Below are positions 23,881 through 36,423 of a stretch of DNA of 64,000 nucleotides, one piece after another. Source of the DNA: Paramarasmius palmivorus (taxonomy: Eukaryota > Basidiomycota > Agaricomycetes > Agaricales > Marasmiaceae); the NCBI GenBank assembly GCA_037176845.1, contig JAYKXP010000009.1:868001-932000 (forward strand). Direction: 5' to 3'. The notes beneath the pieces are model-generated. The model was not told the DNA's origin. It saw nothing but the letters and a program-made list of their open reading frames with translations, and did no database searches. Numbering within the stretch: position 1 is the stretch's first letter; every line of letters starts with the position of its first letter. A program made the translations under genes and the position numbers.

Positions 23881-26132
23881 CTATGCCTTGTTCAAGACCT
23901 CGATAACGTTCTCGTGACGGGGAATCATCTTGATACGGAATGGAACGGGGGAGCGCCCAGAGAGGCCATCGTACTCCTTCAAGTCGATGGGCTCATTAGG
24001 TATCTGCTCCATTCTAAACGCCCAGAGCAGTCTAGCTATAACTGTGAACGAGTTTCAGAGAACATTTCATGAAACGTTTGTGGTTACATACCCAAGAACA
24101 CTTCCCGCTCTGCCACCCACATCCCTGGGCAAATACGGCGACTAGATTAAATGAACGTTAGTTGGGTAGTTTGCCATGAACATAAACAAGACTGACCCGA
24201 CACCAAACATCCAATGATCTCTTTCCATAGGGTTTGAGAGATTGGCAGATTCAGATGACAGCGTAGAGTCGGAGATATAGCGGTCGGGCTAAAAGTTTCT
24301 CAGTATACACACGCAAAAATATTACAGCTACCAACGTTGAAACGGTGTGGTTCTGGATGCCTCTGAGGGTCGTGATGCATTGTATACTGAAGAGGTGTCA
24401 GTGGTGATGACGCCAGCACCTGAGAGATCTTACCGTGTTCAATACAAGGACGGTGCCTTTCGGAATGTATTGACCTCGATAAGTGAAATCTTGACTATTA
24501 ACATGTGGGGTACCGAGCCAGAATGGATTGTGGCACCGCTCGACTTCCTAGAAGGTTAGTTTATGACGTGAGCACAAAACATGAATAGGACCATAATTCG
24601 AACTGCTTACCTTGATGATTGCATGGATGTAAGGTAAGTTCTTCTCATCTTCAACATTTGGCAACCGGTTCCGGCCGACTACACGGTCAAGTTCATCTTG
24701 TGCTCTCTGTTGAATCTCGGGATACGCTGGAATCAGTGCGGAGAACCATTGCATAATTGACGCCGTCTAGCATGAGAGCGTTAGTCGAGCATTGCATGGA
24801 GGGCCGTATGATGAGACATTACCGTTTCAACGCCGCCAATCATGAAAGCGGAGCACAGAATAGCCATGTCCAGATCATCGAGGTTCTCCTCGTCCTTTGC
24901 CTCTATGAGTGTCTTAACCAGACAGTCAGGAACCTTCTCTCCGTTCTTCATGCGAGCCTCGATGTCCTTAACCATGCCGCCGTAGGTATCAACAAGATCT
25001 TTATGAAGAGCTTTGCCCCGCTTGATCATATAGTTCAAAGACGAAAGCTTCTGCAACAGCGGGACAAAGTCGGTCAAGTTCGATACAGGTCCGGTGCAGT
25101 TCCTGGGTTGCGGAACAGGGAGGTTAGATTGAGATAACAATGAATATGGCCTGGCACTGACATGAATTCCCTGGAAAGTCGAAGAGCCGTAGCAACCAGT
25201 GGGTGGTCGATTGTGTCAGTCCGGGTACCAAAGCAAACTGTAAGCATATTGTTCAGGCTGCAGCGGCCTGCATGGGGTTCTAAGAGGAGTCAATGAACAA
25301 AAGTGACATTTATGCAATGCTCTACGCACGAGGGTTTATGGGAAGGGTGCCCGCTTTTCCGTACTCCATTAAATCCTTGATAAGAACCGTAGCCTCATAA
25401 TCGAGAACGTGAGTGTACCCATCAACAGCACGAGCGCTCAGAGCCGTTGTGGCAAGACGGCGATGCTTCCTCCTGTATTGCTAAGTGAGCTCAGATTCCT
25501 CTCGTTAGTGGTATGGCGCACCATCGGTCGTTATAGGGCTAAAGTGAAATGTTAGCTTCAATACGTGCATAATTAACATGGAAACTGACCGTTGCAGTAA
25601 TACCCCGGCCGGCAAAGATGTTCTGCGATTTCAAGAACATCTCTTTTCTGGACGAGAAGACAGCGCCATTTGTTACCATGAGGTCCTGTGTAGAAGGATA
25701 GCACTCAGATTTGATTCTTGAATAGCGATCTTTGCAGTTACCTTTACAATTTGAGGATCAGAGACAATCACGAAGAGCTGGTTACCGAGCCAGAGGGAGT
25801 ATAAAGGCCCAAAGCGCTTTGCCCAATAGTCGAGGGTAAGCTCTGGGTAGTTAGTGAGAAATGGGAAAGATCCTGTTATGAGTTGCGGAGGAGATCAGAG
25901 CCATTGAGAATCGCGAACTCGAATGTGTAAACTAACCGACAACTGGCAGTCCAACTGGGCCTGGTGGGATATGGTTTCCATTCGAATCGACCGGACTAGG
26001 CGGAAAGAAGAACTCTTTCACTGCTTTGGCAAAGACGTATAGAGAGGCGAAGGCAGAAGCGAACACCACAGTCCTAAAGGAGAGGAAACTGGGCTGTGAG
26101 AGAAGAGTGACGAGGAGTGAGGGTGTCAACAT
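23881..26132 (-). CDS. cytochrome P450 monooxygenase
   Basis: A multi-exon minus-strand gene. The first exon (26132-25937) encodes a hydrophobic N-terminal anchor and the hinge HIPPGPVGLPVVG. Later exons give FGPLYSLWLGNQLFVIVSDP, SSRKEMFLKSQ and RAQDELDRVVGRNRLPNVED. The K-helix ExxR appears as EVERCHNPFWLGTPH, split from YIHAIIK by an intron. Next come YIPKGTVLVLNT, a PDRY motif and the heme loop FGVGRRICPG, assembled across an intron near 24150-24210. The stop is at 23881. All hallmarks of an ER-bound P450 are present, so it should be functional with a CPR partner. The substrate cannot be told. Its neighbours (alpha/beta hydrolase, FAD monooxygenase) hint at oxidative secondary or degradative metabolism. 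Confidence 0.92.
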
Positions 26133-28338
26133 GGCTTAGACTGCAGACCAACTGAGAGTAATCGCACCTTTTGTACTCAGCGAATAGTTCTAGACAAAAC
26201 GGCCTGATTTCCCTAAAGAGGCACATCCAGGAGATCGGAGATCCACGACGGAACTATATCTCAACATAAAGATGTCTTGTTGGGCGCCACTGCGGGTACG
26301 GGGCGGGAATGATTGTCGTAAAGGCATTAAGAACGACGTACTGACTATGTATTTCAGAATAGCCTAGGAACAAGCTAAGTCTGGAGCACACAGTCATTAT
26401 GAGATGTGGACGGGAATCAACGCCTCCGTTACTCCGATTATCGCTGAGCCGTTTTTGAGAAATAAGAGGGCCTTGTATGTAATAGAAATATTCCATCTGG
26501 GTAGATGAACGTTAGTAAGATCACACAAGTGGACGTTAGATACTTACCCAAAGCAAATCGAGATTCTTCATACCCAACTCCCGAAAATAGCCAATATCTG
26601 AGTATACAGACAATGTTCACGTATCTGTACATCCGCCCAGAGAGACAACTGTGCTGCTGTAACCGCCGGGCGGAATGGGTCGTGTAGGAACCACGTGTCT
26701 GCGGATTCGATCTCCGGATGCGAGAGGGGCGTGCCACAATGAGGGCTAGCAGAGGCTGGAGAGTAGTTAGCGTTGTATTGAGAAATGGAGTCTACCATCG
26801 CGCACCTCCAAGGGTTGTGTCCAATCGTTCTCCCAAGCATTCGATATTAAACCACATCCAATGAGTTGAAAGTCGTGTGTTACTGGATTCAGGTTCTTGC
26901 CACCTGTATTCCGGTCAGCACCTGTGTATCGAAACAACCAGCTCAAGTATGTCAGAATAGTTTGATCTATCGCCATGAGCGGGGTGTTGGTTCAGCCGGT
27001 AGAACCCCACTTCGTCCGTTACATTCAATTTGTTGCGGGAAGGATCAACAAGTCCCTAAGAAACCGATTATTCCCAGGCGCACTCAAAAGGATCAATAGT
27101 TGGACAGCTTACCCTAGCCAACGACAAGAACATTGGGCCGTTGATATATGACCTCTGCGGACCAAAACTGTGAATATAAGTGCCTGCCTGTGCTAATAAT
27201 GGTCGGAATGGAGCTTTGAGGAGGTTTGCTTAAGCCATACACATTATTAGGGCTATAATTTTAGACGAATGTTTTGTAGAGCCGTCAACTCGGTGTCTCC
27301 GTTTCTACAATTGTACGTCAGTGGACATATCTCAGAATACACAAGTTACAGGCATACACAATGATCCACAACGCAACGCTTGAGTAAGTTTACCAAGGCG
27401 CGAGCAATTCCTTCCGACACGCGATCCCCGTAGAGTCGGAAACCCCTTCTTTTCTACCCTTTCATTCCATGACATATATGAAGGAGCGCCCTTTGAATGT
27501 TCCCTCAGGTACTTTCAGAGAACAAAAGGAGATTGCTTTCGTACCGACTACCATTCGCCTACTTCATCCCCGCAAGGTCGTTCAATCCCAGCGTGTCACC
27601 CTCAATTGCTGAGGCAGTTCGCCGCATCGAACGCCCGAGCTACATCACCTTTGTTCAGTCATTCGCAGGCGCGTTCTGTGGGATATCTGTTCTATAACCT
27701 GTCTTTGACCATGACACTCGATGATTCGTCAAGAGGCACGTACCTTCTGGGTGCTACTCTTCCGTGCTATCGCGCTCCTCATAAGCAATACCAATTTCCA
27801 GAGCCATCCCAGTACCAAAAAGCAGAACTTCAACCAAAGAGCTCTGCTGGGGCCACTGAAAGCACGCATGTCCAGATCCAGAGCGAACATTCGGTGTTGT
27901 AGACGGAGTATCCGAGAAGACTTCCACGGTATTTTCGACGATTCTGTTACCATCTCCAGGCCTATAGTTGACAATGCATTAGCAAAGTGACACGATCAAA
28001 ATATCATGAATAAGTATGCACCCTCATTTCCTCGAGAAGACTCATCCTGTCTGTGCTTTTCCAAGGTGTCGCTAGTTTCATGGGAATTAAGGGATGAAAA
28101 TTTGCTAGCTTGCGGTAAAGCTCCGACGTGTATGCATTCAAGCGGCCGCCGAGGGTAGAGAAGTGAGGCAGAACCTCGAGTAGTTGCGATGAGGGGGAAG
28201 AGTCAGTTTGATAGTGACTGACAGGTTCTGGACCAGCGATCTGCAGTATTCCCATCACATGACTTATTTCGGCTCGTTCACCTCTAATCCTCGTGCCATT
28301 TCAAAGAGCACAGTATAAAGTACACAAGGCGTTAAATA
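26133..28338. other. 2.2-kb region without a recognised gene
   Basis: Several minus-strand frames are open and flanked by plausible splice sites: 26568-26840, 26767-26976, and a pair at 28258-28022 and ~27975-27729. None shows a motif I know. The pair at 27.7-28.3 kb could be a small two-exon gene (for example KLATPWKSTDRMSLLEEM in the first exon), but two different downstream frames are equally open, so I do not call it. No repeat or transposon ends are visible. Confidence 0.35.
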
Positions 28339-29452
28339 CTAATTCAGCTGTCCTTTAAGCCAACCGATAACCTCCTCGAACACCTCGCTACACTCCTCTT
28401 CAGCACTTTTTGCAATGTCGAAGAAATGGTCCTTGCCAGGAACCACCTTCAAAGCAGCCTCTACCCCGGCATCCTTCAGCAATCCATGCATATGTTGCGA
28501 CTCTTCTGCAGGAACAGAAACGTCTGCACCTCCGTGCAGTAAGAACGTCGGCGGCCACGAGGAAGTGATGTTGAATTGCGGGAAAAGTAGCCGATGCTGT
28601 TCATGGATGGCTTCTAGAGAAGGATCCTTTCGCAAGGCTTCGCTAAGACTGGGTTCGTGTTGGCCGGTATAGTAGTCAAGGTACTTCCCGAGCTGGTAGT
28701 AGCAGAAGACGAGTGGTGTGCGTGGATTGGCCGGCAGACCTTCGGGCGTCAATGATATCGGAGCGCTGCTAAGGACTTCAGAGGCAACGTTGGGTGAGAA
28801 GGGGTAGATGTAGTCTTGGAACTTCGTAATATCGATAGGAGGTCGACCCATAAGTCCTCCTTCCTTTGGTTCAAAGTATAATGGGTTCTGGAAGCCGAAG
28901 ATGAGTAAGCGAGAAATGAACAGGTTAACAGATCGTACCAAGACATCTCCACCTGAAGCGAAGATCGCGAGGACAGCAGCTGGTTTTGGCTCGACATGTA
29001 TAGCAGCCAAATACGCACCCATCCCGCCCGCGCTAGACCCGGAAACAGCGACCTTAGAAGGGTCTAACTGAACCCCCAGCCCAGCACTCTCGCCAAACCC
29101 AGGCTCGCGAATAAAAGCAAACACGTCCTTGATATCTTCCAGCACGTCGTGTCCAGTCGTCGGTCCAGTTGGGATTAGCCTGAAATCGGCGGAGATGAAT
29201 ACATATCCCGCCTTGTTGGTACGAGCTATCATATTATGTTAGAACCGTAGCAACAGGATAGATGAACTAGCTCTTACTTTGTAGCCATGTCGGGAACATG
29301 ATATCTCGACGACTACCGACAACGAATCCACCCCCGTGAAACCAGACTAAAGCGGGTAAAGGTCGAGAATGTGTACCTTCCGGCACGTAAACGTCGAGTT
29401 GGATAGGTACGTTCTTGACGTTCTTGTATGTAAGTGTGGTGTAGTTGCTCAT
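28339..29452 (-). CDS. alpha/beta hydrolase (esterase/lipase, HGGG type)
   Basis: Two exons (29452-29278 and 29225-28339) keep phase and give 353 residues. The oxyanion-hole motif is FHGGGFVVGSR. The nucleophile elbow is VSGSSAGG. The acid is likely the Asp in LLHGGADVSVP, and the catalytic His is in PGKDHFFD near the C-terminus. There is no signal peptide, so the enzyme is probably cytosolic. It belongs to the hormone-sensitive-lipase-like/carboxylesterase group (alpha/beta hydrolase fold 3). It lies between a P450 and a FAD monooxygenase, all on the minus strand, which suggests a shared pathway in which it could cleave an ester or lactone; that is inference. A TATATAAA-like element lies about 100 bases upstream of the ATG. 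Confidence 0.93.
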
Positions 29453-29543
29453 CTATAGTTTGCTTAGCTTGTCACTAGAGGATGAGTGCCAGCGAATGCT
29501 TACCGTGGTCGAGTTGTGATTGGAAGGGGCTTCAAGCACCCCC

Positions 29544-29553
29544 TTTATATATA
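29544..29553 (-). promoter_or_regulatory. TATA-like element of the alpha/beta hydrolase gene
   Basis: On the minus strand this reads TATATATAAA, about 95 bases upstream of the start codon at 29452 and followed by a short leader. Confidence 0.5.
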
Positions 29554-29559
29554 CAACAT

Positions 29560-30970
29560 CGTCAGGGATGCACTGTCACTGAGAAGCGGAAGCGGTTCCA
29601 TCTAATAATAGAACAATTTGAAAATGAGTCAGGGTTCACTACGCCAGTACTAAGCAGTTTACTACCTTGCAGACAAGTCCGTTTTTGCGTATCCTGTGCT
29701 GCGTTATGCCGACGATATACGTATCTACGCAAGCGAATGATTTTGTCATCAATGCCAGTAAAGGTTGCCATCTGCCAAAAGAGACATCAGTGATATTCAT
29801 CAACTGAATGAGCTGAAAGTGATACCTTGAGCAGCAAAGGTTAAATGAGCGGCAAACACTCGATCGATATCCACCAGGACCCAACTAGGAGAAAGCAGGA
29901 CTCGGAAGCGAGAGGCGGCAGCGAATCGGTGATCCGAGACTGGTTCTCTGTTAGCAACACATCGAAAGCACAGAAGATGCTTCATTAAAAGTGTTAGGTA
30001 TGGGACATTGCTGGGAATCAACTGGAGCCTACCGCCGAATTTTCACTGGAGATGGAACGGGGAAAGGTCGTGGTGGTCTGAGGAGTTCGCGGTACTGAGA
30101 ACGGTTTTTGGATAAGATTTCAAAGGCACTAGAAGACATTGCACGACGGTTAGCTTTCGAGAGTAAGTTTGTGAAAGAGCACACTCACCGAGCTCTTTGC
30201 CTTCCTTTCTACCTCCGTATCCTAAGACATCCTAGGCGTGTCGTATCACCTGCTTGAACTGTCCCCCCATTTGATGGAGAGAGACCAATTATCGCTTTAC
30301 CCCAGCTTCCTAACCCAGTTCGGGAACCAAGTTGAAGAATAACTGAGATGATCCTGGCGCAGGACAAGGTCAGAGACATGAACCACGGGCTATAGCTATA
30401 AAAAACTGAAAGGTTCACCTTTGACCAACAAACCGTCATGGACGATACCTTCTTCGTCCTGATATCATTTTCAGGACCTCGAGACCTTGAGAATGAATGA
30501 GTGGTGGTAAGCGAGAGGAAAGTTTTTGGAATTCTCAGGTGCGGGACCAGTCACATGATAAGTTCTTGGTCCACGAGAAGTTCCGAGCGCTCCAGGCGCT
30601 CGCGTCTCTTGCAATTCAACCGCCATGTTCTTTGCTTCTTCGTTGTCCAATCGCTTTGTAGAACACCGAGAAGACCCGCACCCAAATTCCTCAAGGTACC
30701 TACGTATACTACAGATCCCACACTCGCCGGCTACCAACTTGAAGGCTTTGAACATTACGTCGAACTCGTGGTTAGTTGGTGAGTGTCGACTCTCCTTTCA
30801 ATAAGTGCCCTTACTTTGACAGATGCGCCGTTCTCAGCCCGTAATACTTATGAATGCTGCCCTCTGTTAACACGCTCAAGGTGTGCCTCTACCCGGTGCC
30901 TTTGAAAGCGATAAAGGGACCCCTACTATTCTGGGCATTCAGAACGTTTAGACATCACTTCGGAGTCAGT
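29560..30970. other. unresolved region, possibly one small minus-strand gene
   Basis: A minus-strand frame begins at 30755 (MFKAFKLVAG) and is open to 30471. Further down, an exon-like stretch at ~30200-30030 contains ILSKNRSQYRELLRPPRPFP after a good splice acceptor. They could be parts of one small mitochondrial-type protein gene, but I could not connect them in phase, and the opposite strand is also open (30501-30782). The rest (29.56-30.0 kb) shows no known motif. The last 150 bases are the promoter of the first hydrophobin gene. Confidence 0.3.
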
Positions 30971-31385
30971 ATGCACTTCCCCGTTTTACTCGCTCTAACT
31001 GCTCTTACAACCGCCGCAAATGTACCTCGTCAAGCTTTCTGTAACACTGGGCTACTTCAGTGTTGCCAGCGAATCGCCTATCCCTCGGACCCGGACATCA
31101 GCGCTACTCTCATGCTACTTGGGATCGTTCTGCCCAATGATGTTCCTATTGGAATAAATTGCACGCCATTGGGTGTAATCGGCGCCTGGGGACTTGTATG
31201 GTTGGTATCTCATTTTCCTTCACGAAATCGTCAATCGTTGACATGGGATTCCACAGCTCTGAGCAAATTGCCTGTTGCGAGAATAATAGCCTCAGTGAGT
31301 CTCTGGATCCTTTTTCTTATGCATATCTTCCCAATCTTTTGCAGATGGTGCGGTTTCTATAGGCTGCTATCCGGTCATTCTCTAG
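30971..31385 (+). CDS. class I hydrophobin (first of pair)
   Basis: Three exons (30971-31200, 31257-31294, 31345-31385) give 102 residues. A secretion signal (MHFPVLLALTALTTAANVPRQ) is followed by the eight-cysteine hydrophobin pattern: FCNTGLLQCC, INCTPLG, a single Cys, IACCENN, and a last Cys in IGCYPVIL. The fifth cysteine codon is split by intron 1 (TG/C). The long C3-C4 spacing and the PVIL-type ending are typical of class I. Such proteins self-assemble at air-water interfaces on hyphae and fruit bodies. A second hydrophobin with the same exon lengths lies 0.4 kb downstream on the same strand, so this is a tandem duplication. Confidence 0.92.
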
Positions 31386-31765
31386 ACCTTGCACTTACCC
31401 CGATCTCCGTTCGATCAGCATACTTGGAGTAGTGCAATTGAGCATGTATCAGACAGACATTATCCATTGAATACCATTGGGTTAAGTTATCCGAGTCGAA
31501 TGTCACCTCATCTCAGGGCTCTTAGATCCTCGTACCTTTGTTATCCCTCGTGAGTGCCACTCGTGGTAACCTGGAATTGTCTCGTGGTCAAATGTAAGTG
31601 TAAGACCTTGTTTAATGGACAGCTGTCATCCGTGAACTGATGCACCACTCTCAGGCCGTAGACAACCCTGCTTTAGTGCCTTAAGTGTCCTGAAGTACCT
31701 TGCACCAGAAACGCAAGTTCACGACTTCAGATTGACAGTCTGGCCACTCGGTGCCCCCATAGCAC

Positions 31766-31772
31766 TATAAAT
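31766..31772 (+). promoter_or_regulatory. TATA box of the second hydrophobin gene
   Basis: TATAAAT lies 55 bases before the ATG at 31821, the expected place for a highly expressed secreted-protein gene. Confidence 0.6.
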
Positions 31773-31820
31773 CACTCTTGTTTATTCTTTGCGCACATAT
31801 CCCAAGCTTGATACTCCACA

Positions 31821-32263
31821 ATGCGCCTCTCTCTTACTTCTTTGACTACTCTCGCAACCGCTACCCTTGCGGCTGCCACAATCCTGCCTCGTCAAGCGCA
31901 ATGCAATGTTGGATCGCTTCAATGCTGCGACTTTGTATCGAGAGCGTCGAGTCCGCCTGTTATGCAGATTCTCGACCTGCTCGGGATCATCTTGGCCGAC
32001 TATTCTGTTCTTGTTGGTATCAACTGTACTCCAATTACCATAGGACCTGGATCACAAACCTGGTTAGCGGGTTCTTTTCTAAATTGTTTGCTTATTGACG
32101 ACCGTGACCTCAACATGTACAGCAACTCAAACCCTTTGTGCTGTCAGGACGTCAGCCACTGTGAGCCTCCTTCAATTTTGACTTCCATGTTCCAACTTGA
32201 AGGCTTGACTACTTTCTACTAGGTCCGTTAGTTGCGATTGATTGCCATCCGATCAATATTTGA
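31821..32263 (+). CDS. class I hydrophobin (second of pair)
   Basis: Three exons (31821-32062, 32123-32160, 32223-32263) give 106 residues. The signal peptide is rich in Ala/Thr/Leu and ends near LPRQ. The cysteine pattern is QCNVGSLQCC, INCTPIT, the split codon TG/C for Cys5, LCCQDV and IDCHPINI. Exons 2 and 3 are 38 and 41 nt, exactly as in the hydrophobin just upstream, so the two share their intron positions. Oddly, the codon split by intron 2 becomes TGT, giving a ninth cysteine just before PLVAIDC. Use of an acceptor nine bases downstream (TTAG at 32228-32231) would remove it and leave the usual eight. Expected to coat aerial hyphae or fruiting structures. Confidence 0.92.
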
Positions 32264-32527
32264 ATGCGCTCGCGAAATCAACTTCGATTCGATTGGAAGG
32301 GAAAATTAGTGTCTTCTGGGAAAAGGGTTTGGGGTTCAACCGGTCAAATGTCGAATATACAGGTACACGAACTTTGTACTTAGTAACTTACGAGCCACGA
32401 TTGTAGTAGTGACTAGTGCCATTCGGGGATTCGGTCAGGATAACGCCGAATATAGCCGGCCCTGAAAACGTGTCTACTCGGTGCCGTTCTTGCTCTCTAC
32501 CAGTCCATTCGTCTGCGATGCCCTGGC

Positions 32528-33677
32528 ATGGCTAGATTAAAGGATGTGGAAGCCAAGACTCGATCTCCTTCTTTTCATAGTCATAAAATCGAACGACGGT
32601 CGCCTTCCGAGCAGGATTTCCTCCTGAAAAGTCCCCCAGTATCGACCACCAAGCTCTTACTCAAGACCGCTGATCGGCACCCCAAATTTTGGTTCTACGA
32701 TGGGTCTATTGTTCTCCACTGCGAGGACACAATTTTCAGGGTGCACAAGACTGTTCTCTCGACACATTGCGAGGTCTTTGAGACCCTGTTCAGCATACCG
32801 CAGCCGGAGAGCACCGAGGGGACGATAGAAGGATGTATGGTGGTGCAATTGCAGGACAGGGCGGAGGATATGACGGACCTTCTCAATGCATTGTATTATT
32901 CTTCGTGAGGACTACAATCAACTTTCTATTCTACTCAAAGGCTCACAGTCTTTTTGGACTAGTCATTTCGACAGCCTGAAGTCGGACGCGGATCCCAGCA
33001 CCATGCTCAAATTCATAGCCGGGATCCTTCGTCTCAGTTCCAAATACCTTAACTATACCCTCAGGAAGAAGTGTATTCGCATTCTCGCATCCTATATCCC
33101 CACTACGTTCTCCGAGTATAACCTACGGCATCACCACTCACATTCTCACCCACGCCGGTTCAAATCCGATCAGCTCATGTACACCATCAGGCTGGCAAAG
33201 GAAACAAACGTACCCATCGTTCTACCATATCTCTTTTATTGCACCGCTCGTTTGTCACCACAGCGGATCTTACGAGATGACCCAGACGATATTGACTGGC
33301 AGGACAAAACCATATGTCAAGTCGGTCGAGAACGTCTCCGACATGCCGAGATGAGTCTATCTCACTCGTTCCTGTTGGGTTTCTTCCCAGCTCCCGGCTG
33401 CCGTACCTTCGCTTTGTGTAGTAACGCGAGAGGGCCCCATGCCGCTTGGCATGTACTGGAAACGTCTGGAAAAGCCCCAAACCCATTACGACCGTATACC
33501 AAGTGGGCAGATATGAACGTCTGCGAGGAGTGCGTGTATTATTCGAAGAGACTTCATGACGAGGGACGGGAGGCTGTTTGGAATTGCATGCCAGCGCTGT
33601 TCGAGATGGATTCTTGGGACGTTTTGAAGAAGAGACAGGAGCTCAGCGATAGCCCGGAGGACACGCTTGTGGAATAA
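32528..33677 (+). CDS. BTB/POZ domain protein
   Basis: Two exons (32528-32904 and 32963-33677) keep phase and give 363 residues. The first exon encodes the BTB core: FYDGSIVLHCEDTIFRVHKTVLS, then FETLFSIPQPE and VVQLQDRAEDMTDLLNALYY. The second continues with a helical region (LKFIAGILRLSSKYLNYTLRKKC) and a cysteine-containing C-terminal half (VCEECVYYSKRLHDEGREAVW). Large families of such BTB proteins exist in Agaricomycetes. Some BTB proteins act as Cullin-3 adaptors or in protein-protein contacts, but no specific partner is known for this subgroup. Its 3' end faces that of the FAD monooxygenase gene, only about 50 bases away. Confidence 0.88.
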
Positions 33678-33724
33678 ATAAGGGTATGTACTTTAGATGT
33701 AGCAGTGTATACTAGTACGGGTAT

Positions 33725-36022
33725 CTAATGTGTTGTGAATATATGTTGGAAATACTCCAATACTCTAGCTTCTTCTCGCACGAGCGCCCCAATGTACTTT
33801 AGGAACGGAAGACATTAATAATCGGTTTATGCATGGCAGGATAATTGCTCACCCCGTCTGGTCGTACGACTACTATCCGATCTTCACCAGGGGCGACGTG
33901 ATAGTGCTTGAAGGCATTGCCTTCTTTGTCAATGAATGTTGGAGTGGTTTCCGCAGCAGGTATGGAGTCGATGTTTTGAGGATATATGACGATGAGTCTT
34001 GACCAATGTCGCTCGCGAGATGCCTAGGTTGGTCAAGCTGCGCTGTAAAGCCTCGTATAATGGCGCCCCTGTCATTATCGATGAGCTGAAGATGATAACC
34101 GTATGTTGAACCGCGTTGAAGATATCAAAGAGGCTCTTCTTCTCGCCGTTCGCCGGATCCACCAACCCAAATGCTTCGTGTGCTCTATCCCCAGCCTTCA
34201 ACGTCCCATCTAGTCCAGACCTAAACGGATCTACGGGCTCATCATCTTCGTGTATACCCTCGACAACGATCCCACTTCTACGGTAGTTTATTCCAAACTG
34301 CCGTACTTCAAAGTTTCGTGACCAGCCGTCGAGTTTCGAGATATTGATCTTGGCCCAATTGGAGTTCATGATGGAGGTTGAGATGTCGAGGATCGATGCA
34401 ATGACTGGCACTCGCTCTGCGGTGTAAGAATCGAGAAGAGAATAGGGTGCGAGTTTCTTATGGACAAGGGCGAGTTTCCATCCTAGGTTGAACTAATCGG
34501 TGGGAAGTCGGTCTTGGCCTCGACTTCACTTGAAAGAGTGAAGCAAGAACTACGTACTGCGTCTTGGACTGCGGAATTCATGCCCTACGTGGTGATGTGA
34601 GCAAGTATACATAATCATCGAGAAGCGACACACCTGACCACCCGTAGGACTGTGAACATGTGCGGCATCTAGTGGCACGACAATTAGCATATCTAGCGAA
34701 GGTGAAAGGGTTTCATGTACGACTGACCACCGACGATGAACACTCTGCCTTCACCGAATTTGTCGACCATCCGTACATTAGCCCTAACAAACAGCGTCAA
34801 TCTCGGAGTCAGCCAGTGGGATTATGAAAACACGCACTTCCATCGCCCGGAAGCCAGAAGGTTCCCAAATTGTATGTGGCGTTTTCCTATCACATCGAGC
34901 AAGGTGTTGACCAAATTGTCGTAGCTGCTATTTGCATGTTCCGTGTCGATATTGGCACCTCCCATCATGTAGAAACCCATTTTCTTGCCGGTTTCGCTGG
35001 TGTATGGGCGTAGAGACAACCTTGAGTGCGAGCTGAGTCAGATATTACCGTGACGCCTGTAGGATGGTAATGAACCAGACATTTTACTCGTTGTATCTCC
35101 CCAAACAGCCCAGTACTAAAAGAGAAGGCGCCGGTGAGCTTTCGGCGGTGCCTGAAGAAAAACAAAATGGCGTACATTGGGATCTAAGCCCTGAACCTCG
35201 ATATCTCCAACGGCAAGGTCGACATCATGAGATTGTCCTAAAAACGATAATCCTAGCTGTTTCCGTATAGTGCTATGTGCACCATCTGCGCCAACAAGCC
35301 ATCTAAATGCTGCCACTTCCTCTACAGCTTCTTCCGAGTCGGGATATGTCTTGGTCAACCGCGTAATGACGCTGTTCTGGTTAGGTTGCTGCTCGAATGA
35401 TACCAGTTGGGTCCTGAGCTCCACAGAACACCCGAATTCACCGAGAATCAGGTCACGAAGGAGGGCTTGATGCTCGTCTTGGCCTAGGATATAAGTATTA
35501 ATCTGTGCAAGGTCATTTTCTCAAATGTTCTGCAACAGAAGGCAGGACGTACTCGATGATACTGAGGCCTCTCAGGGAGAGGATCGATCATTTCCAGTTC
35601 TTTGACAGGGCCATCGCCCTCGGGTGCAGTAAAGAGTCGGATGGTTGGGATCCGGGAAGTACGCTTTTCCACATCAGGCAGAATGCCCAGAATTTTATAT
35701 AGCTCCAGTGTTCGAGGCTATATCAAAGATATATCTTGAGTTGTGATTGTTAGGCTAAACACGAAGCACACGTACATGAATTCCAGCGCCACGCTGGCCG
35801 ATATCCAAAGACTGGCTTCTATCGATGATCCTCACAGACAATCCGTGGCGGAGAAGAAGTAAAGCCAGAGCAAGGCCTGCGGCAAGTAATGCTGAACAAC
35901 GCGTCTGAGAGATAATTCGAGTACTCACCAGCTGGGCCCGCGCCAACCTATAGAGATGGTCATTGTAGCATGAAGAAGACAAAAAGGGCACTTACAACAA
36001 GGACATCGGCTGACATGGACAT
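33725..36022 (-). CDS. FAD-dependent aromatic-ring monooxygenase
   Basis: Minus-strand gene of about ten exons. The first is 27 nt (36022-35996, MSMSADVLV), the second 19 nt (35947-35929), the third 35876-35776. Together they assemble the Rossmann motif VLVVGAGPAGLALALLLLRHG. Further on are WLVGADGAHSTIRKQLG (DG motif) and VFIVGDAAHVHSPTGGQGMN (GD motif), the second FAD fingerprint. A C-terminal thioredoxin-like domain ends RIVVVRPDGYIGALV, assembled over an intron that starts after the GAC GGG codons near 33852. The stop is at 33725. This is the PheA/TfdB class of flavoprotein hydroxylases, which use NAD(P)H and O2 on phenolic or polyketide rings. The giant transposon's left end begins about 400 bases upstream of the start codon, so its promoter may be altered. 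Confidence 0.9.
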
Positions 36023-36416
36023 TGGACCCCTTACAAACATCCGCCGTGGAGGACCAATTATATACGTTGCTATCATTTCCAGAAAAAGCGGAGCGAAAAA
36101 AGCGGTAAATCGTTTGACAATCCGCCTTGAGTAATGGTTCCCTGTCACCACGGCCCATGGGCTTGCTTGGTCGCCCCGTCATGCTTGCCGCCGGCTGATA
36201 ATCATCGATAGAATTACATCCGCCATTCCGCATTTCTCTGCCACCGAAAGACTGACCTAGAAGAGAGTATCTGAACAATACAAGTCTCAGTGTCTGTAGA
36301 GGTCAAAACAAAGAACACAAAGAATCAACACTGTTTCCGGACAAAAGGCAATTCTTCAAGTTCTCTTGATAAGTACTGGGTAACGTCCGTATAACCTGTC
36401 GGCAGCAGCCACCACT

Positions 36417-36423
36417 ACGCACG
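36417..36423. repeat. candidate target-site duplication, left copy
   Basis: ACGCACG lies immediately outside the left terminal inverted repeat. The same 7 bases in the same orientation lie immediately outside the right one (59549-59555). Confidence 0.5.

Noticed and set aside
26254..27180. Possible multi-exon minus-strand gene between P450 and hydrolase
   Set aside because: Frames are open and some splice sites look fair, but no family motif and no unique in-phase chain could be built.
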